A stretch of 64,000 nucleotides of DNA from DAOUTW01 sp964523575. Its GTDB lineage: Bacteria; Zixibacteria; MSB-5A5; GN15; JAAZOE01. Below, one piece after another: positions 1 to 7,740 of the stretch. Position 1 is the first letter of the stretch. Every line of letters starts with the position of its first letter. The stretch is from NCBI GenBank assembly GCA_964523575.1, contig CAZGAV010000003.1, positions 1 through 64,000 on the forward strand. Reading direction: 5' to 3'. The position numbers and the translations under genes were made by a program. The notes beneath the pieces were generated by a model. The model was not told where the DNA came from. It searched no databases and was given only the letters and a program-made list of their open reading frames with translations.

Positions 1-185
1 GGGATGACTTTGTAATAAAGCTTATCCTCCGCCGTCTTTTCGATACCGGTATGGAGATAGCCCACATGCGGCGTGGCGCTGATGACGGTTTCCCCGTCCA
101 GTTCCAGAACCACCCGCAAAACCCCATGGGTGGCAGGATGTTGCGGCCCCATACTGAGGGTCATTGTCTTGGCCGCCAGCGTCAT
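1..185 (-). CDS. nuoD: NADH-quinone oxidoreductase subunit D, N-terminal part
   Basis: The first 61 codons of the 49-kDa subunit of respiratory complex I, which with NuoB and NuoC forms the peripheral arm that passes electrons to quinone. The translated start contains the family signature MGPQHPATHGVLR followed by a segment ending in HVGYLHTGIEK, near-invariant in NuoD. The ATG overlaps the nuoC stop by four bases (ATGA), so translation is probably coupled. The rest of the gene lies beyond the left edge of the window. It is the fourth gene of a nuoA-B-C-D order on this strand. Confidence 0.95.
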   Translation of the reverse strand, partial: MTLAAKTMTLSMGPQHPATHGVLRVVLELDGETVISATPHVGYLHTGIEKTAEDKLYYKVI

Positions 186-715
186 TTAATTATCTCCGGC
201 GGTTTGTTCTTGTTGTGGCTGAATCGCGGGGCTTCATAGGTCAACGGGAAATCTTTGCGATGCGGCCAACCTTCCATCCCATCCGGCGTAACAATGCGCC
301 GCAAGTCGGGGTGGCCTTCGAACTCGATCCCCAGCATATCATAGACTTCTCGTTCCATCCAGTCGGCGCCGGGGTAAATCGGTTGAACGGAACGGATGAA
401 CGGCCGGTCGGAATCGGGGACGGTGGTTCGGACCAATATCCGTTGATTTTTCTCTATGGAATAAAAATTGTAAACCAGTTCAAAACGCTGTTCAGGATTC
501 TTGATCCAATCAACGCCGCAAATATCGGACAGGAGGTTAAAACCGGTGGCGGTCTCCTCTTTCATGAAACGGGCCAGTTCGAAAATAATGTCGGCGGTCA
601 CGAAAATCGACAACTGATCGGCGAATTTCTTATGGCCGGTTATGCCTTCGCCAAAATAATCCTGCAAGGCCTGCAGGATGTCCTGTTCCATGGTTGTCAG
701 TTCAGCTTGTCCCAT
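182..715 (-). CDS. nuoC: NADH-quinone oxidoreductase subunit C
   Basis: The 30-kDa subunit of complex I, 177 residues, cytoplasmic face of the inner membrane. The family signature EREVYDMLGIEFEGHPDLRR is at residues 121-140, followed by the typical W-P-R-K-D-F-P-L region near 150-158. It is a separate subunit, not fused to NuoD as in some enterobacteria. No clear ribosome binding site precedes the chosen ATG; a second Met at residue 9 (MEQDILQ) is an alternative start. It follows nuoB by 35 bases and overlaps nuoD by four. Confidence 0.95.
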   Translation of the reverse strand: MGQAELTTMEQDILQALQDYFGEGITGHKKFADQLSIFVTADIIFELARFMKEETATGFNLLSDICGVDWIKNPEQRFELVYNFYSIEKNQRILVRTTVPDSDRPFIRSVQPIYPGADWMEREVYDMLGIEFEGHPDLRRIVTPDGMEGWPHRKDFPLTYEAPRFSHNKNKPPEIIK

Positions 716-750
716 ATTTCACAAACCCGGTTAAAAAAAACAGCGCCGGA

Positions 751-1260
751 TTAAACGCTTGCCATCCTTTGCGGCAACGGTTCCTTTTTGTCCTTGACCG
801 ATTCTTTCATAACCTTCTGGTGCAGTCGCATAATTCCGTCGATCAACTGCTCCGGTCGCGGCGGGCAACCGGGGATATAAATATCCACCGGAATGACCCG
901 GTCGACACCCTGTAAGATAGCATAGTTGTTGAAAATACCACCGCAGGAGGCGCAGGCTCCCATCGAAATAACCCACTTGGGATTGGGCATTTGATCATAC
1001 AACCGTTTGACCACAGGAGCCATTTTATTTGAGACCCGCCCGGCCACGATCATAAGGTCGGCCTGCCTCGGCGAGGGCCGCATAACTTCCATACCGAACC
1101 TGGCCAGATCGAAATGAGAGGCGAAGGTCGACATCATTTCGATGGCGCAACAGGCCAGACCGAACCCGAACGGCCACATGGATGATTTCCGGGACCAGTT
1201 GACCACAAAATCAACCGTGGACAGTATTATGGAATCGGGGATCTTTTCCTCTAATCCCAT
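751..1260 (-). CDS. nuoB: NADH-quinone oxidoreductase subunit B
   Basis: The PSST subunit of complex I, which holds the terminal iron-sulfur cluster N2 that reduces quinone. The 169-residue protein has all four cluster ligands at expected spacing: adjacent Cys37-Cys38 (GLACCAIE), Cys103 (GACASCGG) and Cys132 (IPGCPPRP). The length is usual for the family. Its start overlaps the end of nuoA by ten bases, so the two are probably translationally coupled. Confidence 0.97.
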   Translation of the reverse strand: MGLEEKIPDSIILSTVDFVVNWSRKSSMWPFGFGLACCAIEMMSTFASHFDLARFGMEVMRPSPRQADLMIVAGRVSNKMAPVVKRLYDQMPNPKWVISMGACASCGGIFNNYAILQGVDRVIPVDIYIPGCPPRPEQLIDGIMRLHQKVMKESVKDKKEPLPQRMASV

Positions 1261-1607
1261 TTCAAGGCTCCCTCGCGCAGGACGTAAAAATACCCGACCA
1301 GAAGGATCGCGATAAAGACGACCATTTCGATCAAACCGAAAAGGGCCAGTTTACTATAAATGACGGCCCAGGGATACAGAAACACGACCTCGATATCGAA
1401 AATGATAAAGAGGACGGCCACCATATAGAATTTGATCGAAAATCGCTCCCGAATATCACCGACCGGGACCATGCCGCTTTCGTAAGCCTCTTCCTTGACG
1501 CTGCTTTTGGTTCTTTTGCCGAAAATGACCGACAGAACCATAAAGGCCACGGCGGTAATCGTCACCAGGGCGACCAGGACGAGTATGGGAAAAAAGGTCT
1601 CAAACAT
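1251..1607 (-). CDS. nuoA: NADH-quinone oxidoreductase subunit A
   Basis: A small membrane subunit of complex I, 118 residues, with three hydrophobic segments (about residues 5-27, 60-82 and 88-110). The loop between the first two carries the conserved YESGM....R.F..K(F/Y)Y motif (here YESGMVPVGDIRERFSIKFY), which lies next to the quinone site in solved complexes. It is the first gene of the operon, about 20 bases downstream of the predicted transcription start; only a weak GGAAAT ribosome binding site is visible. Confidence 0.95.
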   Translation of the reverse strand: MFETFFPILVLVALVTITAVAFMVLSVIFGKRTKSSVKEEAYESGMVPVGDIRERFSIKFYMVAVLFIIFDIEVVFLYPWAVIYSKLALFGLIEMVVFIAILLVGYFYVLREGALKWD

Positions 1608-1634
1608 AGAAGTCTATTTCCAAATAGTTCAGCA

Positions 1635-1663
1635 ATAGTAACAACATATACGGTGGCTGTCAA
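1635..1663 (-). promoter_or_regulatory. Sigma-70 type promoter of the nuo operon
   Basis: On the minus strand TTGACA (1663-1658) and TACTAT (1640-1635) are separated by exactly 17 bases. The predicted start near 1628 leaves a leader of about 20 bases before the nuoA ATG. This is one of the clearest promoters in the window. Confidence 0.75.
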
Positions 1664-1936
1664 TAGTAATTTGCCTTTTGGGATTTCAATCAATCCCTTT
1701 GATAATCTTGTAAGTCGTATTAATGTTTTATAAGACACACGCTCCCAACGGCTTATCCGATGAATCCGGAGGCGAGCGGCAAGGCCTGACTAAGCAGTTG
1801 ATAATGAAATACTTATGACTACAACGAGCAGATGACGCCATCGCGTTTTTGGGCATGGCCGATCTGTATTACCTGTGAATCTCGGTACATGCCAAATCAA
1901 TTTGGAAGACGTGGATTTCCATAGCTGGGCATAAAT
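1664..1936. other. Gene-free stretch between nuo and the PHP gene, with one hairpin
   Basis: No credible coding sequence is seen on either strand. An imperfect stem-loop lies at 1852-1893 (GGCATG...CATGCC with an inner CCGA/TCGG pair and a roughly 20-base loop). It sits just past the stop of the minus-strand PHP gene and could end that transcript, but no T-run follows it on either strand, so the terminator reading is weak. Confidence 0.35.
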
Positions 1937-2974
1937 TCAGGCCGGTAAAACTCTGATATGGTTGGAGAATATCCAGCCCTTCTTGCCCCGATATACCTCG
2001 ACCCGGTATATCCCCGGCCGGGTGATATCGCGTTCCAGAAGCTTGCCCTTGTTTTCCGCTATCAATTTGCCGTTGGCAATCAACCGGATACGGCCCACCA
2101 GCGGAGTCTTCACCTGAGCTTTAGTCTGACCGTCAAGCCTGAGGCTCCCGCCGATGGCGGCGGTCTCAACCGCATTTTTGATTTCAAAGATGAAATCGGC
2201 GGCCTCGCCCCAGCGGTAATTGGACACAAAAACGCGGCAATCGCGAATCGCGTCGTAAACCTGCCGGCGAGCCTGCTCAGGGTCGCGCGACAACGGCTCA
2301 TTAAGCAACAAATGTGACCGGAGCGATTTGAACTGAACTTTGTACGGGAAAATAGTCAACCTCAACGGCCCGGCCCGGTACAGGAAACCATGGGCGTCAA
2401 CCGAAGCGATACCGACCGCCTTTTGAATCAGGCTTACCTCGTCCCATTTGCGCAGAACGCGGCCGGTCGGCGCGCGAAGCCACTTCCGGGGTGAAAATAG
2501 CATCAGTATCTGATTATAGAACTTGAGGTTTTCCATCCATTCCGACATCTGGTTCCAAATTTCCATACCGTTGAAACCCTTGACGTCCCAGTCGGTCCAA
2601 GGGTATGAGCGGAAGCGGACGTCGCGGCCCCGGATTTCGTCCGGATGAGCGATTATTCCCAGCGCCCCGGCCCGGGCGGCGCCCGCGACATACTCCTTGG
2701 CCGTCATCGACGCCGGGAAAACCTCGTCGTGGTCAAAAATAAGGTAATGATTACAGTCGTCGCGATCGTTATGCTCATACCCGATCAGGACCAGGACTTT
2801 ACCATAGAAGCCCTCGCGGCCGTCATGGAGCGATTCCAGGGTCATGTGATCGGCGAATAGCACAAAATCAAGACCGACCTGATCGGCGATAGCCGCGATC
2901 TCTTCATGGGTTTTGGTGCCGTCGGAATCAAGAGTGCGGACATGCACCGCGCCGGTTATAACCTTATATTCCAT
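1937..2974 (-). CDS. PHP-domain metal-dependent hydrolase (CehA/McbA-like)
   Basis: 345 residues with a PHP metallohydrolase fold: residues 9-19 AVHVRTLDSDG correspond to the first metal motif, followed by FADH near residue 42, GYEHN, HPDE and a late DAHG. Members hydrolyse phosphoesters or related bonds; the substrate here is unknown. The first motif is normally H-x-H-[ST]; here it is H-V-R-T, so one metal ligand is replaced by Arg, which may alter the metal centre. No signal peptide is seen. It follows the methyltransferase gene by 16 bases on the same strand and probably shares its transcript. Confidence 0.75.
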   Translation of the reverse strand: MEYKVITGAVHVRTLDSDGTKTHEEIAAIADQVGLDFVLFADHMTLESLHDGREGFYGKVLVLIGYEHNDRDDCNHYLIFDHDEVFPASMTAKEYVAGAARAGALGIIAHPDEIRGRDVRFRSYPWTDWDVKGFNGMEIWNQMSEWMENLKFYNQILMLFSPRKWLRAPTGRVLRKWDEVSLIQKAVGIASVDAHGFLYRAGPLRLTIFPYKVQFKSLRSHLLLNEPLSRDPEQARRQVYDAIRDCRVFVSNYRWGEAADFIFEIKNAVETAAIGGSLRLDGQTKAQVKTPLVGRIRLIANGKLIAENKGKLLERDITRPGIYRVEVYRGKKGWIFSNHIRVLPA

Positions 2975-2990
2975 AAGTGCCTATGGCCGT

Positions 2991-3647
2991 TTATCGACCA
3001 AACTCCAGAGCTATCGACCAGTAATAAATCCCGAAAGTGAAGTTCTCGATCCGGCCCCAGGAGTTAAACATTTTTTCCAATTCTTCCCGCTCGAAATAAT
3101 TCTTCAGGATCCGGTATTCACGGCCGTTTTCAAGCGTTCGTCTCTTATACGAATTCACATGCTCATTATCCCACATGATATCCGGCTTTGATTCGCAGAC
3201 CGGGTTATTATCGCAGATGAAAAGGCGCGATCCCGGTTCAAGCAGAAATTTGAGAGTACTCGTTAAAAGGTCGAAATCCTGCCGCCTGATATGGGATACA
3301 ACATAGCTTGCCAGAAGGCCGTTGAATGATTGGCGGGCCAGGGGCAGATGAAACAGGTCGGCTCTGATGAAATTCACCGGACATAAATATCGTTTTTTCT
3401 CAGCTTCGATCAGAGTGGCCGGATTGATATCGATACCGAGGATGGAAGCGGCCGTTTCGGAAACGAGTCTGGTCCAATAGCCGGTACCACAGGCCAGGTC
3501 GAGCACCCGACGGTGGCTCAGTGTGCGGCGGGATGACTCGTATAATTTGGCCAGTTCCGTCTGACGTCCCGGATTGTCGCGGGTATAAACTTTGTCGTAT
3601 TCGCCGGCCCGCATCTGGTAATATTCTATCGTCTCGTCGTGATTCAT
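2991..3647 (-). CDS. Class I SAM-dependent methyltransferase
   Basis: 218 residues with a Rossmann-type AdoMet domain: motif I VLDLACGTGY at residues 48-57, an acidic motif II residue in LGIDINP, and motif IV-like IRADLFHLPL. It belongs to the broad Methyltransf_11/25 group; the acceptor substrate cannot be read from sequence. The start ATG overlaps the stop of the upstream transporter gene by four bases, so it is in an operon with the transporter and the PHP hydrolase. Confidence 0.85.
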   Translation of the reverse strand: MNHDETIEYYQMRAGEYDKVYTRDNPGRQTELAKLYESSRRTLSHRRVLDLACGTGYWTRLVSETAASILGIDINPATLIEAEKKRYLCPVNFIRADLFHLPLARQSFNGLLASYVVSHIRRQDFDLLTSTLKFLLEPGSRLFICDNNPVCESKPDIMWDNEHVNSYKRRTLENGREYRILKNYFEREELEKMFNSWGRIENFTFGIYYWSIALEFGR

Positions 3648-5035
3648 CGACTATCCTTTGTATCCGGGACCTTGCGGAAAATAAACAGCCCCATGGCCAT
3701 CATCGCTGCCAGCGCCAGCACCGCCAGACGGTATGGCAATTTGTCGGCCTCGGCGTCGGCCATTCCGAGGAGGTCGGCCGTGACTCGGCCGATCACGTTA
3801 TCTTGGGAGAAAAGGTACACGACTATTCCCCAGATCAGCGGCCCACATATCGCCGCCGCTCGACCCGAAATAGAAAAGAGACCGAAGAATTCGCCCAGTT
3901 TTTCCGGGGGCGAAAGTCGCATTAATAAGGGGCGTGAAACCGCCCAGACGCCGCCGAGCAGAATACCCACAACCGGACCCAGGAACCAGAAGACGGCCGG
4001 ACGGCTGTTGACGGCGAATAGCAGAAGGACCAGAATCCAGCCTGAAACGATACCAAAAAGCACTTTTTTGGGCGAATGGCGATCCGCCATCAGGCCAAGT
4101 AAATAGGCTCCGACCATGGCGAACAAGGTCGAGATTATAAAGAAAACCGTTCGTTCGCTGTCGCCCAGCCCCAGCACCCGTTCGGTGAAAATAGCCATAA
4201 AAATAATTACGGTGGCAATGGCGTCTTCGAAGAAATAATCGGCCACCAGAAATCTCAGCAGGCCCGGGTATTTCTCGGTCGCTCTCAGCGACCGCCATAC
4301 ATCCCGGTAGGCCTCTTTCAGGTTCGGTGAGTCGGTCGGAGAGTGGACATCGGAGGCTGGCACAACGGTCTTCTCCCGGGGGCGGCCCTCGCGCACGAAC
4401 AGAAAAATGGGAATTGAAAACAGCGCATAAAATATGGCCGTGGGCAAAAAGGCTCCCGATTTGCCATGCCCCTCAATCAGAGGGATTTGAAAGCCGAAAA
4501 GGTCACCGGTGACAAACGGCAGTACCAGAATCATTCCGACAATCGACCCGGCATAACCCAGGCCGACACCGAAACCGGATACCTTGCCGACGTTGCGCGG
4601 ATTCGAGACCGAATCGAGCAGGGTGTTATAGAAAACAATGCCGCCTTCATAGAAGAAATTCGATAACCCGAAAAACAGCAGAACCAGCACCAGCGCCGTG
4701 GGGGGCACGGCGGCAAAAGCCAGAACGGAAAGGACGGCTCCGGCGGTAAAGATGAAAAGGAATAGTAATTTTGGTTGGGCCAGCAGGTTGTTTCGGCTTG
4801 TTGAGCGCTGGCTTTTTTTATCCGACAGATGACCTAAAGCCGGCATAAGAAAGGCCGCCGCCAGCATCGAAAGAGAAAAGGCAATCGAATAATGAATATC
4901 CTTGAAACCGAGATCAACCACCAGCCAGCCGGCAAAATACAGCGATAGGATATTCATGGAATAGATGGTGTTGGCGAAATCGTAAAGGGCCCACGAAATC
5001 ACATCCCGCCGGATTATGTCGTTTCCCGGTTTCAC
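3644..5035 (-). CDS. UMF1-family MFS transporter (Atg22-like)
   Basis: 463 residues with about twelve hydrophobic segments. The N-terminal SWALYDFANT (residues 14-23) is the hallmark of the UMF1/Atg22 branch of the major facilitator superfamily, proposed amino-acid or metabolite exporters; the substrate is unknown. The start is GTG at 5035 with no ribosome binding site, and the predicted promoter would place the mRNA 5' end at or next to this codon. An internal GTG at 5002 (VISWALYD) is an alternative start with a GGCGGG stretch upstream. First gene of a three-gene operon. Confidence 0.85.
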   Translation of the reverse strand: MKPGNDIIRRDVISWALYDFANTIYSMNILSLYFAGWLVVDLGFKDIHYSIAFSLSMLAAAFLMPALGHLSDKKSQRSTSRNNLLAQPKLLFLFIFTAGAVLSVLAFAAVPPTALVLVLLFFGLSNFFYEGGIVFYNTLLDSVSNPRNVGKVSGFGVGLGYAGSIVGMILVLPFVTGDLFGFQIPLIEGHGKSGAFLPTAIFYALFSIPIFLFVREGRPREKTVVPASDVHSPTDSPNLKEAYRDVWRSLRATEKYPGLLRFLVADYFFEDAIATVIIFMAIFTERVLGLGDSERTVFFIISTLFAMVGAYLLGLMADRHSPKKVLFGIVSGWILVLLLFAVNSRPAVFWFLGPVVGILLGGVWAVSRPLLMRLSPPEKLGEFFGLFSISGRAAAICGPLIWGIVVYLFSQDNVIGRVTADLLGMADAEADKLPYRLAVLALAAMMAMGLFIFRKVPDTKDSR

Positions 5036-5042
5036 GATGCTA

Positions 5043-5071
5043 AGTATAGCATTTCGGCCTTAAAAGGGCAA
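5043..5071 (-). promoter_or_regulatory. Promoter of the transporter-methyltransferase-PHP operon
   Basis: On the minus strand TTGCCC (5071-5066) and TATACT (5048-5043) are 17 bases apart. The predicted start near 5036 coincides with the GTG at 5035, implying a leaderless or near-leaderless mRNA. Confidence 0.55.
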
Positions 5072-5195
5072 AAGACTTATTGACCGCCCAAAAAGCCATT
5101 GGCCGATATTTGCGGCCGGTTAACCGCAACCTTTGCGGTCATTTGGCCGTCTATGTAAATAAGTAATTAAGGCTAAAGAAGACCGGAGGTTCTTT

Positions 5196-5774
5196 ATGCG
5201 ACACACGAAAAGCTTGATAATTCTCGTCCTGGCGGCGGTGCTGGCATTGACGTCGGCGGGCCGGGCCGGAAAAAATCATCATGATCGCTCGTTCTTTGAC
5301 GGCAACATTTATAATTCCGACGACATCAACGTCAGCATCAACCGCGGATCGGTTATTATCACTCACGACGATGAAGACGGTGAAATCGAGATTACCGACA
5401 AATATGAGCTTTATGTCGATGGGAAATTGATCAAGACCGACAAGCATCAGCGACAGCTCCTCAAGGAATACCATACGCTGGTCATGGATATCAAGGATTA
5501 CGCGGTCGATATTGGCAAGGAAGGGGCCAAAATAGGCATTGAAGGAGCGCGCGTCGGTTTGCAGGCGGTCGGAGGGGTTATCAAGATGATTTTCACCGAC
5601 TATGACGAGGATGATCTCGATACCGACCTCGATCGGGCCACGGAAAAATTGGAAAAACGGGCCGAACTGCTCGAGGATCGGGCTGAAAAGATCGAAGATA
5701 TGGCGGAGGATCTGGACGACATGTATTATGATATGGAGAAAGAAATTCCAGCCATCGCCGATTTGCACTGGTAG
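5196..5774 (+). CDS. Secreted protein with C-terminal coiled coil, function unknown
   Basis: 192 residues with an N-terminal signal peptide (hydrophobic residues 6-20, cleavage likely near AGRA at 21-24), so periplasmic or envelope. A first part (about 35-85) is rich in short charged beta-type segments such as GSVIITHDDEDGEIEI; the last third (about 143-185) is heptad-like, with alternating Leu/Ala and Glu/Asp/Arg, and probably forms a coiled coil. The layout recalls YggN/DUF2884-type periplasmic proteins, but no family is firmly recognised. GGAGG lies seven bases before the ATG. It is monocistronic. Confidence 0.75.
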   Translation: MRHTKSLIILVLAAVLALTSAGRAGKNHHDRSFFDGNIYNSDDINVSINRGSVIITHDDEDGEIEITDKYELYVDGKLIKTDKHQRQLLKEYHTLVMDIKDYAVDIGKEGAKIGIEGARVGLQAVGGVIKMIFTDYDEDDLDTDLDRATEKLEKRAELLEDRAEKIEDMAEDLDDMYYDMEKEIPAIADLHW

Positions 5775-5787
5775 AGACAGAAGTCAG

Positions 5788-5820
5788 ACGAAGGCAGGTC
5801 CTTATCGGGCCTGCCCTCGT
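5788..5820. terminator. Hairpin between convergent genes
   Basis: A stem GGCAGGTCC/GGGCCTGCC with a five-base loop, extendable by ACGA/TCGT pairs, lies between the stops of two convergent genes. It lacks a T-run on either strand, so it may be a weak or factor-assisted terminator. Confidence 0.4.
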
Positions 5821-5823
5821 TCA

Positions 5824-6630
5824 TCATTCCGGATAACCACAGAAAATTTGATCGGGGCCATATCCAACCAGAGACATCATCCAGTAGAAAACCGTTTCGG
5901 CTTCAGGCGCTAAATTTTTTTGGGCGATATCGCCCATCTGATACAGAAGTACCGGCTGATAGAGTCCGCTGTCGGAATCGTAAATATAAGCCACATAATA
6001 GGCGATACCGGCATCGAAGCAGGCCACCGCCGGCGGCGAGATCGGCCCGGCCGCCGCCGCCGGGATAAGGGCAAAATGATGGTATAGTTCCCAGTCGGGG
6101 ACGACGCAGATCGGCGCGGGATTCTGGCTGTACCGTTCCATTAGCTGCTCTTCGGTAAAAGGCGTTGACCAGGGGTCGGCATAAGGGATATTGACGGTAT
6201 AAGTGTAACGAACGACATATCCGGCATTGTCGATATAGAAGCCATAGTAAACACTGCCCCAGGCGTAGTTGGCAAATGACATTTCGAACAGGATATGCTG
6301 TTCAATCGGCGGGCACAAGGTGCACGGTTGCGGGCCCTCGTGAAAGATATAATTGATTACGCAGACGGCGTCGCCGACGTTGACATCTCCGTCGCAGTTG
6401 GCGTCACCGGCCATAACCGGCACACCGGCCGGACCGCCGGCAAACACAAATTGAATCAAGTGAACGGCGTCTCCGACATCGACACTTCCGTCCCCGTTAT
6501 TATCACCGCAGACATAGGCCGAACTCGCCGTCGGATTTATTATCAGGATACCGATAACGGTGATTATGGCTACGGCCGGTTTTGAAAATATCTCCCGAAA
6601 GGCGCTGATAATTTTATGGATGGTATGCAT
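5824..6630 (-). CDS. Secreted dockerin-repeat protein
   Basis: 268 residues. A hydrophobic segment at about residues 15-37 ending in SSAYV acts as signal peptide. Residues about 40-100 contain two calcium-binding dockerin loops, each of form D-x-[NC]-x-D-G-x-[VN]-[DV]-V-G-D-A-V (CGDNNGDGSVDVGDAV and GDANCDGDVNVGDAV). The rest, rich in aromatic residues, has no recognised fold. In cellulosomes dockerins bind cohesins; in many uncultivated bacteria such modules occur without cohesins, and none is in this window. AGGAGG lies seven bases before the ATG, and a promoter is upstream. Confidence 0.8.
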   Translation of the reverse strand: MHTIHKIISAFREIFSKPAVAIITVIGILIINPTASSAYVCGDNNGDGSVDVGDAVHLIQFVFAGGPAGVPVMAGDANCDGDVNVGDAVCVINYIFHEGPQPCTLCPPIEQHILFEMSFANYAWGSVYYGFYIDNAGYVVRYTYTVNIPYADPWSTPFTEEQLMERYSQNPAPICVVPDWELYHHFALIPAAAAGPISPPAVACFDAGIAYYVAYIYDSDSGLYQPVLLYQMGDIAQKNLAPEAETVFYWMMSLVGYGPDQIFCGYPE

Positions 6631-6702
6631 TTCCCACCTCCTGAAAAAGGTTATGGGAATATAATGATAGCTAATGACGGGCCTCAGATGTCCTCTGCTA
6701 TA

Positions 6703-6730
6703 AAGATACGGAAAATCAAAATTTTGTCAA
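6703..6730 (-). promoter_or_regulatory. Promoter of the dockerin-protein gene
   Basis: On the minus strand TTGACA (6730-6725) and TATCTT (6708-6703) are 16 bases apart, giving a leader of about 65 bases before the ATG at 6630. Confidence 0.55.
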
Positions 6731-6879
6731 TTCCAATCGGCCGCCGGCAATCGATGTCGGCCGAGACCGCAGGATATTGAGAGAACCGGCGCGGTCTCGA
6801 GTATTTCCTTTTATTGGCTTGCCTCGAAACGTAATTGAGATATATTTCGATTTTGCAAGCACTTAGTGGAGTATTTGAT

Positions 6880-7740
6880 TTGCCGCTTCTGGGCGCCCAT
6901 GTTTCCATTTCCGGAGGAGTTTTCAACGCTCCTTATAACGGCCGAGAGGCCACCTGCGATGTCGTTCAGATATTTACCAAATCCTCCAATCAATGGAAAG
7001 CCAAGCCCCTAACCGATGACGACGCTGAGAAATTCGCGGCCGCCCAAAAGGAAACCGGGGTCAGGGTCGCCTGCGCCCACGACAGTTATCTGATCAACCT
7101 CGCCTCCCCAACCGATAATCTGTTTATGAAATCATACGAAGCTTTTGTCGAGGAGATGAAACGCTGTGATCTCCTGGATATCCCTAATCTCGTGATGCAT
7201 CCCGGTTCTCATGTCGGCAGCGGGGATACCGCCGGGGTGGCCAGAATCGCCGGCGCCTTCAATCAGGCATTCGAGGCTGATCCCGCCGGCAAAGTCATAA
7301 TCTGCCTTGAGACGACTGCCGGTCAGGGCACCAATCTGGGCTATACCTTCGACCAATTGCGTGAAATAATCGATCTGGTTGAGAACGAGAGCCGCCTTGG
7401 CATCTGCCTGGACACTTGCCACATTTTCGCCGCCGGATATTCTTTCTCGACCGAGAAGGAATATAAGGCAACCATCAGTACCTTTGATGCAATCCTGGGT
7501 TTGAAACGGCTTAAGATCATTCATATCAACGACTCCAAAAAAGAATTCGCCAGCCGGGTGGATCGTCATGAGCATATCGGCGCCGGAGCCATCGGCCTCA
7601 AACCCTTCGGTTTTTTTGTCAATGACCGCCGTCTGGCTAAAATCCCCATGATACTGGAGACGCCCAAGGAATCGGCCAAAGAAGACATCGCCAATCTCAA
7701 ACGGCTCCGTTCGCTAATCAAAAAGAAAGGTCAAAAATGA
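6880..7740 (+). CDS. nfo: Deoxyribonuclease IV (AP endonuclease)
   Basis: Endonuclease IV, which cuts the backbone at abasic sites in base excision repair. 286 residues from a TTG start; zinc-ligand motifs of the family are in order: GAHVSISGG at the N-terminus, HPGSH, CLETTAGQG, CLDTCHIFAAGY, HINDSKKEF, a D-R-H-E-H-I-G-A-G stretch and ILETPKE. The start is TTG 6880 because the mature family begins with PLLGAHVS and a GGAG lies eight bases before it; another in-frame TTG at 6835 has no ribosome binding site. The stop overlaps the GTPase gene by four bases. Confidence 0.93.
   Translation: MPLLGAHVSISGGVFNAPYNGREATCDVVQIFTKSSNQWKAKPLTDDDAEKFAAAQKETGVRVACAHDSYLINLASPTDNLFMKSYEAFVEEMKRCDLLDIPNLVMHPGSHVGSGDTAGVARIAGAFNQAFEADPAGKVIICLETTAGQGTNLGYTFDQLREIIDLVENESRLGICLDTCHIFAAGYSFSTEKEYKATISTFDAILGLKRLKIIHINDSKKEFASRVDRHEHIGAGAIGLKPFGFFVNDRRLAKIPMILETPKESAKEDIANLKRLRSLIKKKGQK

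Noticed and set aside
1..5071. Rex control of the nuo operon
   Set aside because: No TTGTGAA-N4-TTCACAA-like word was found around the nuo promoter.
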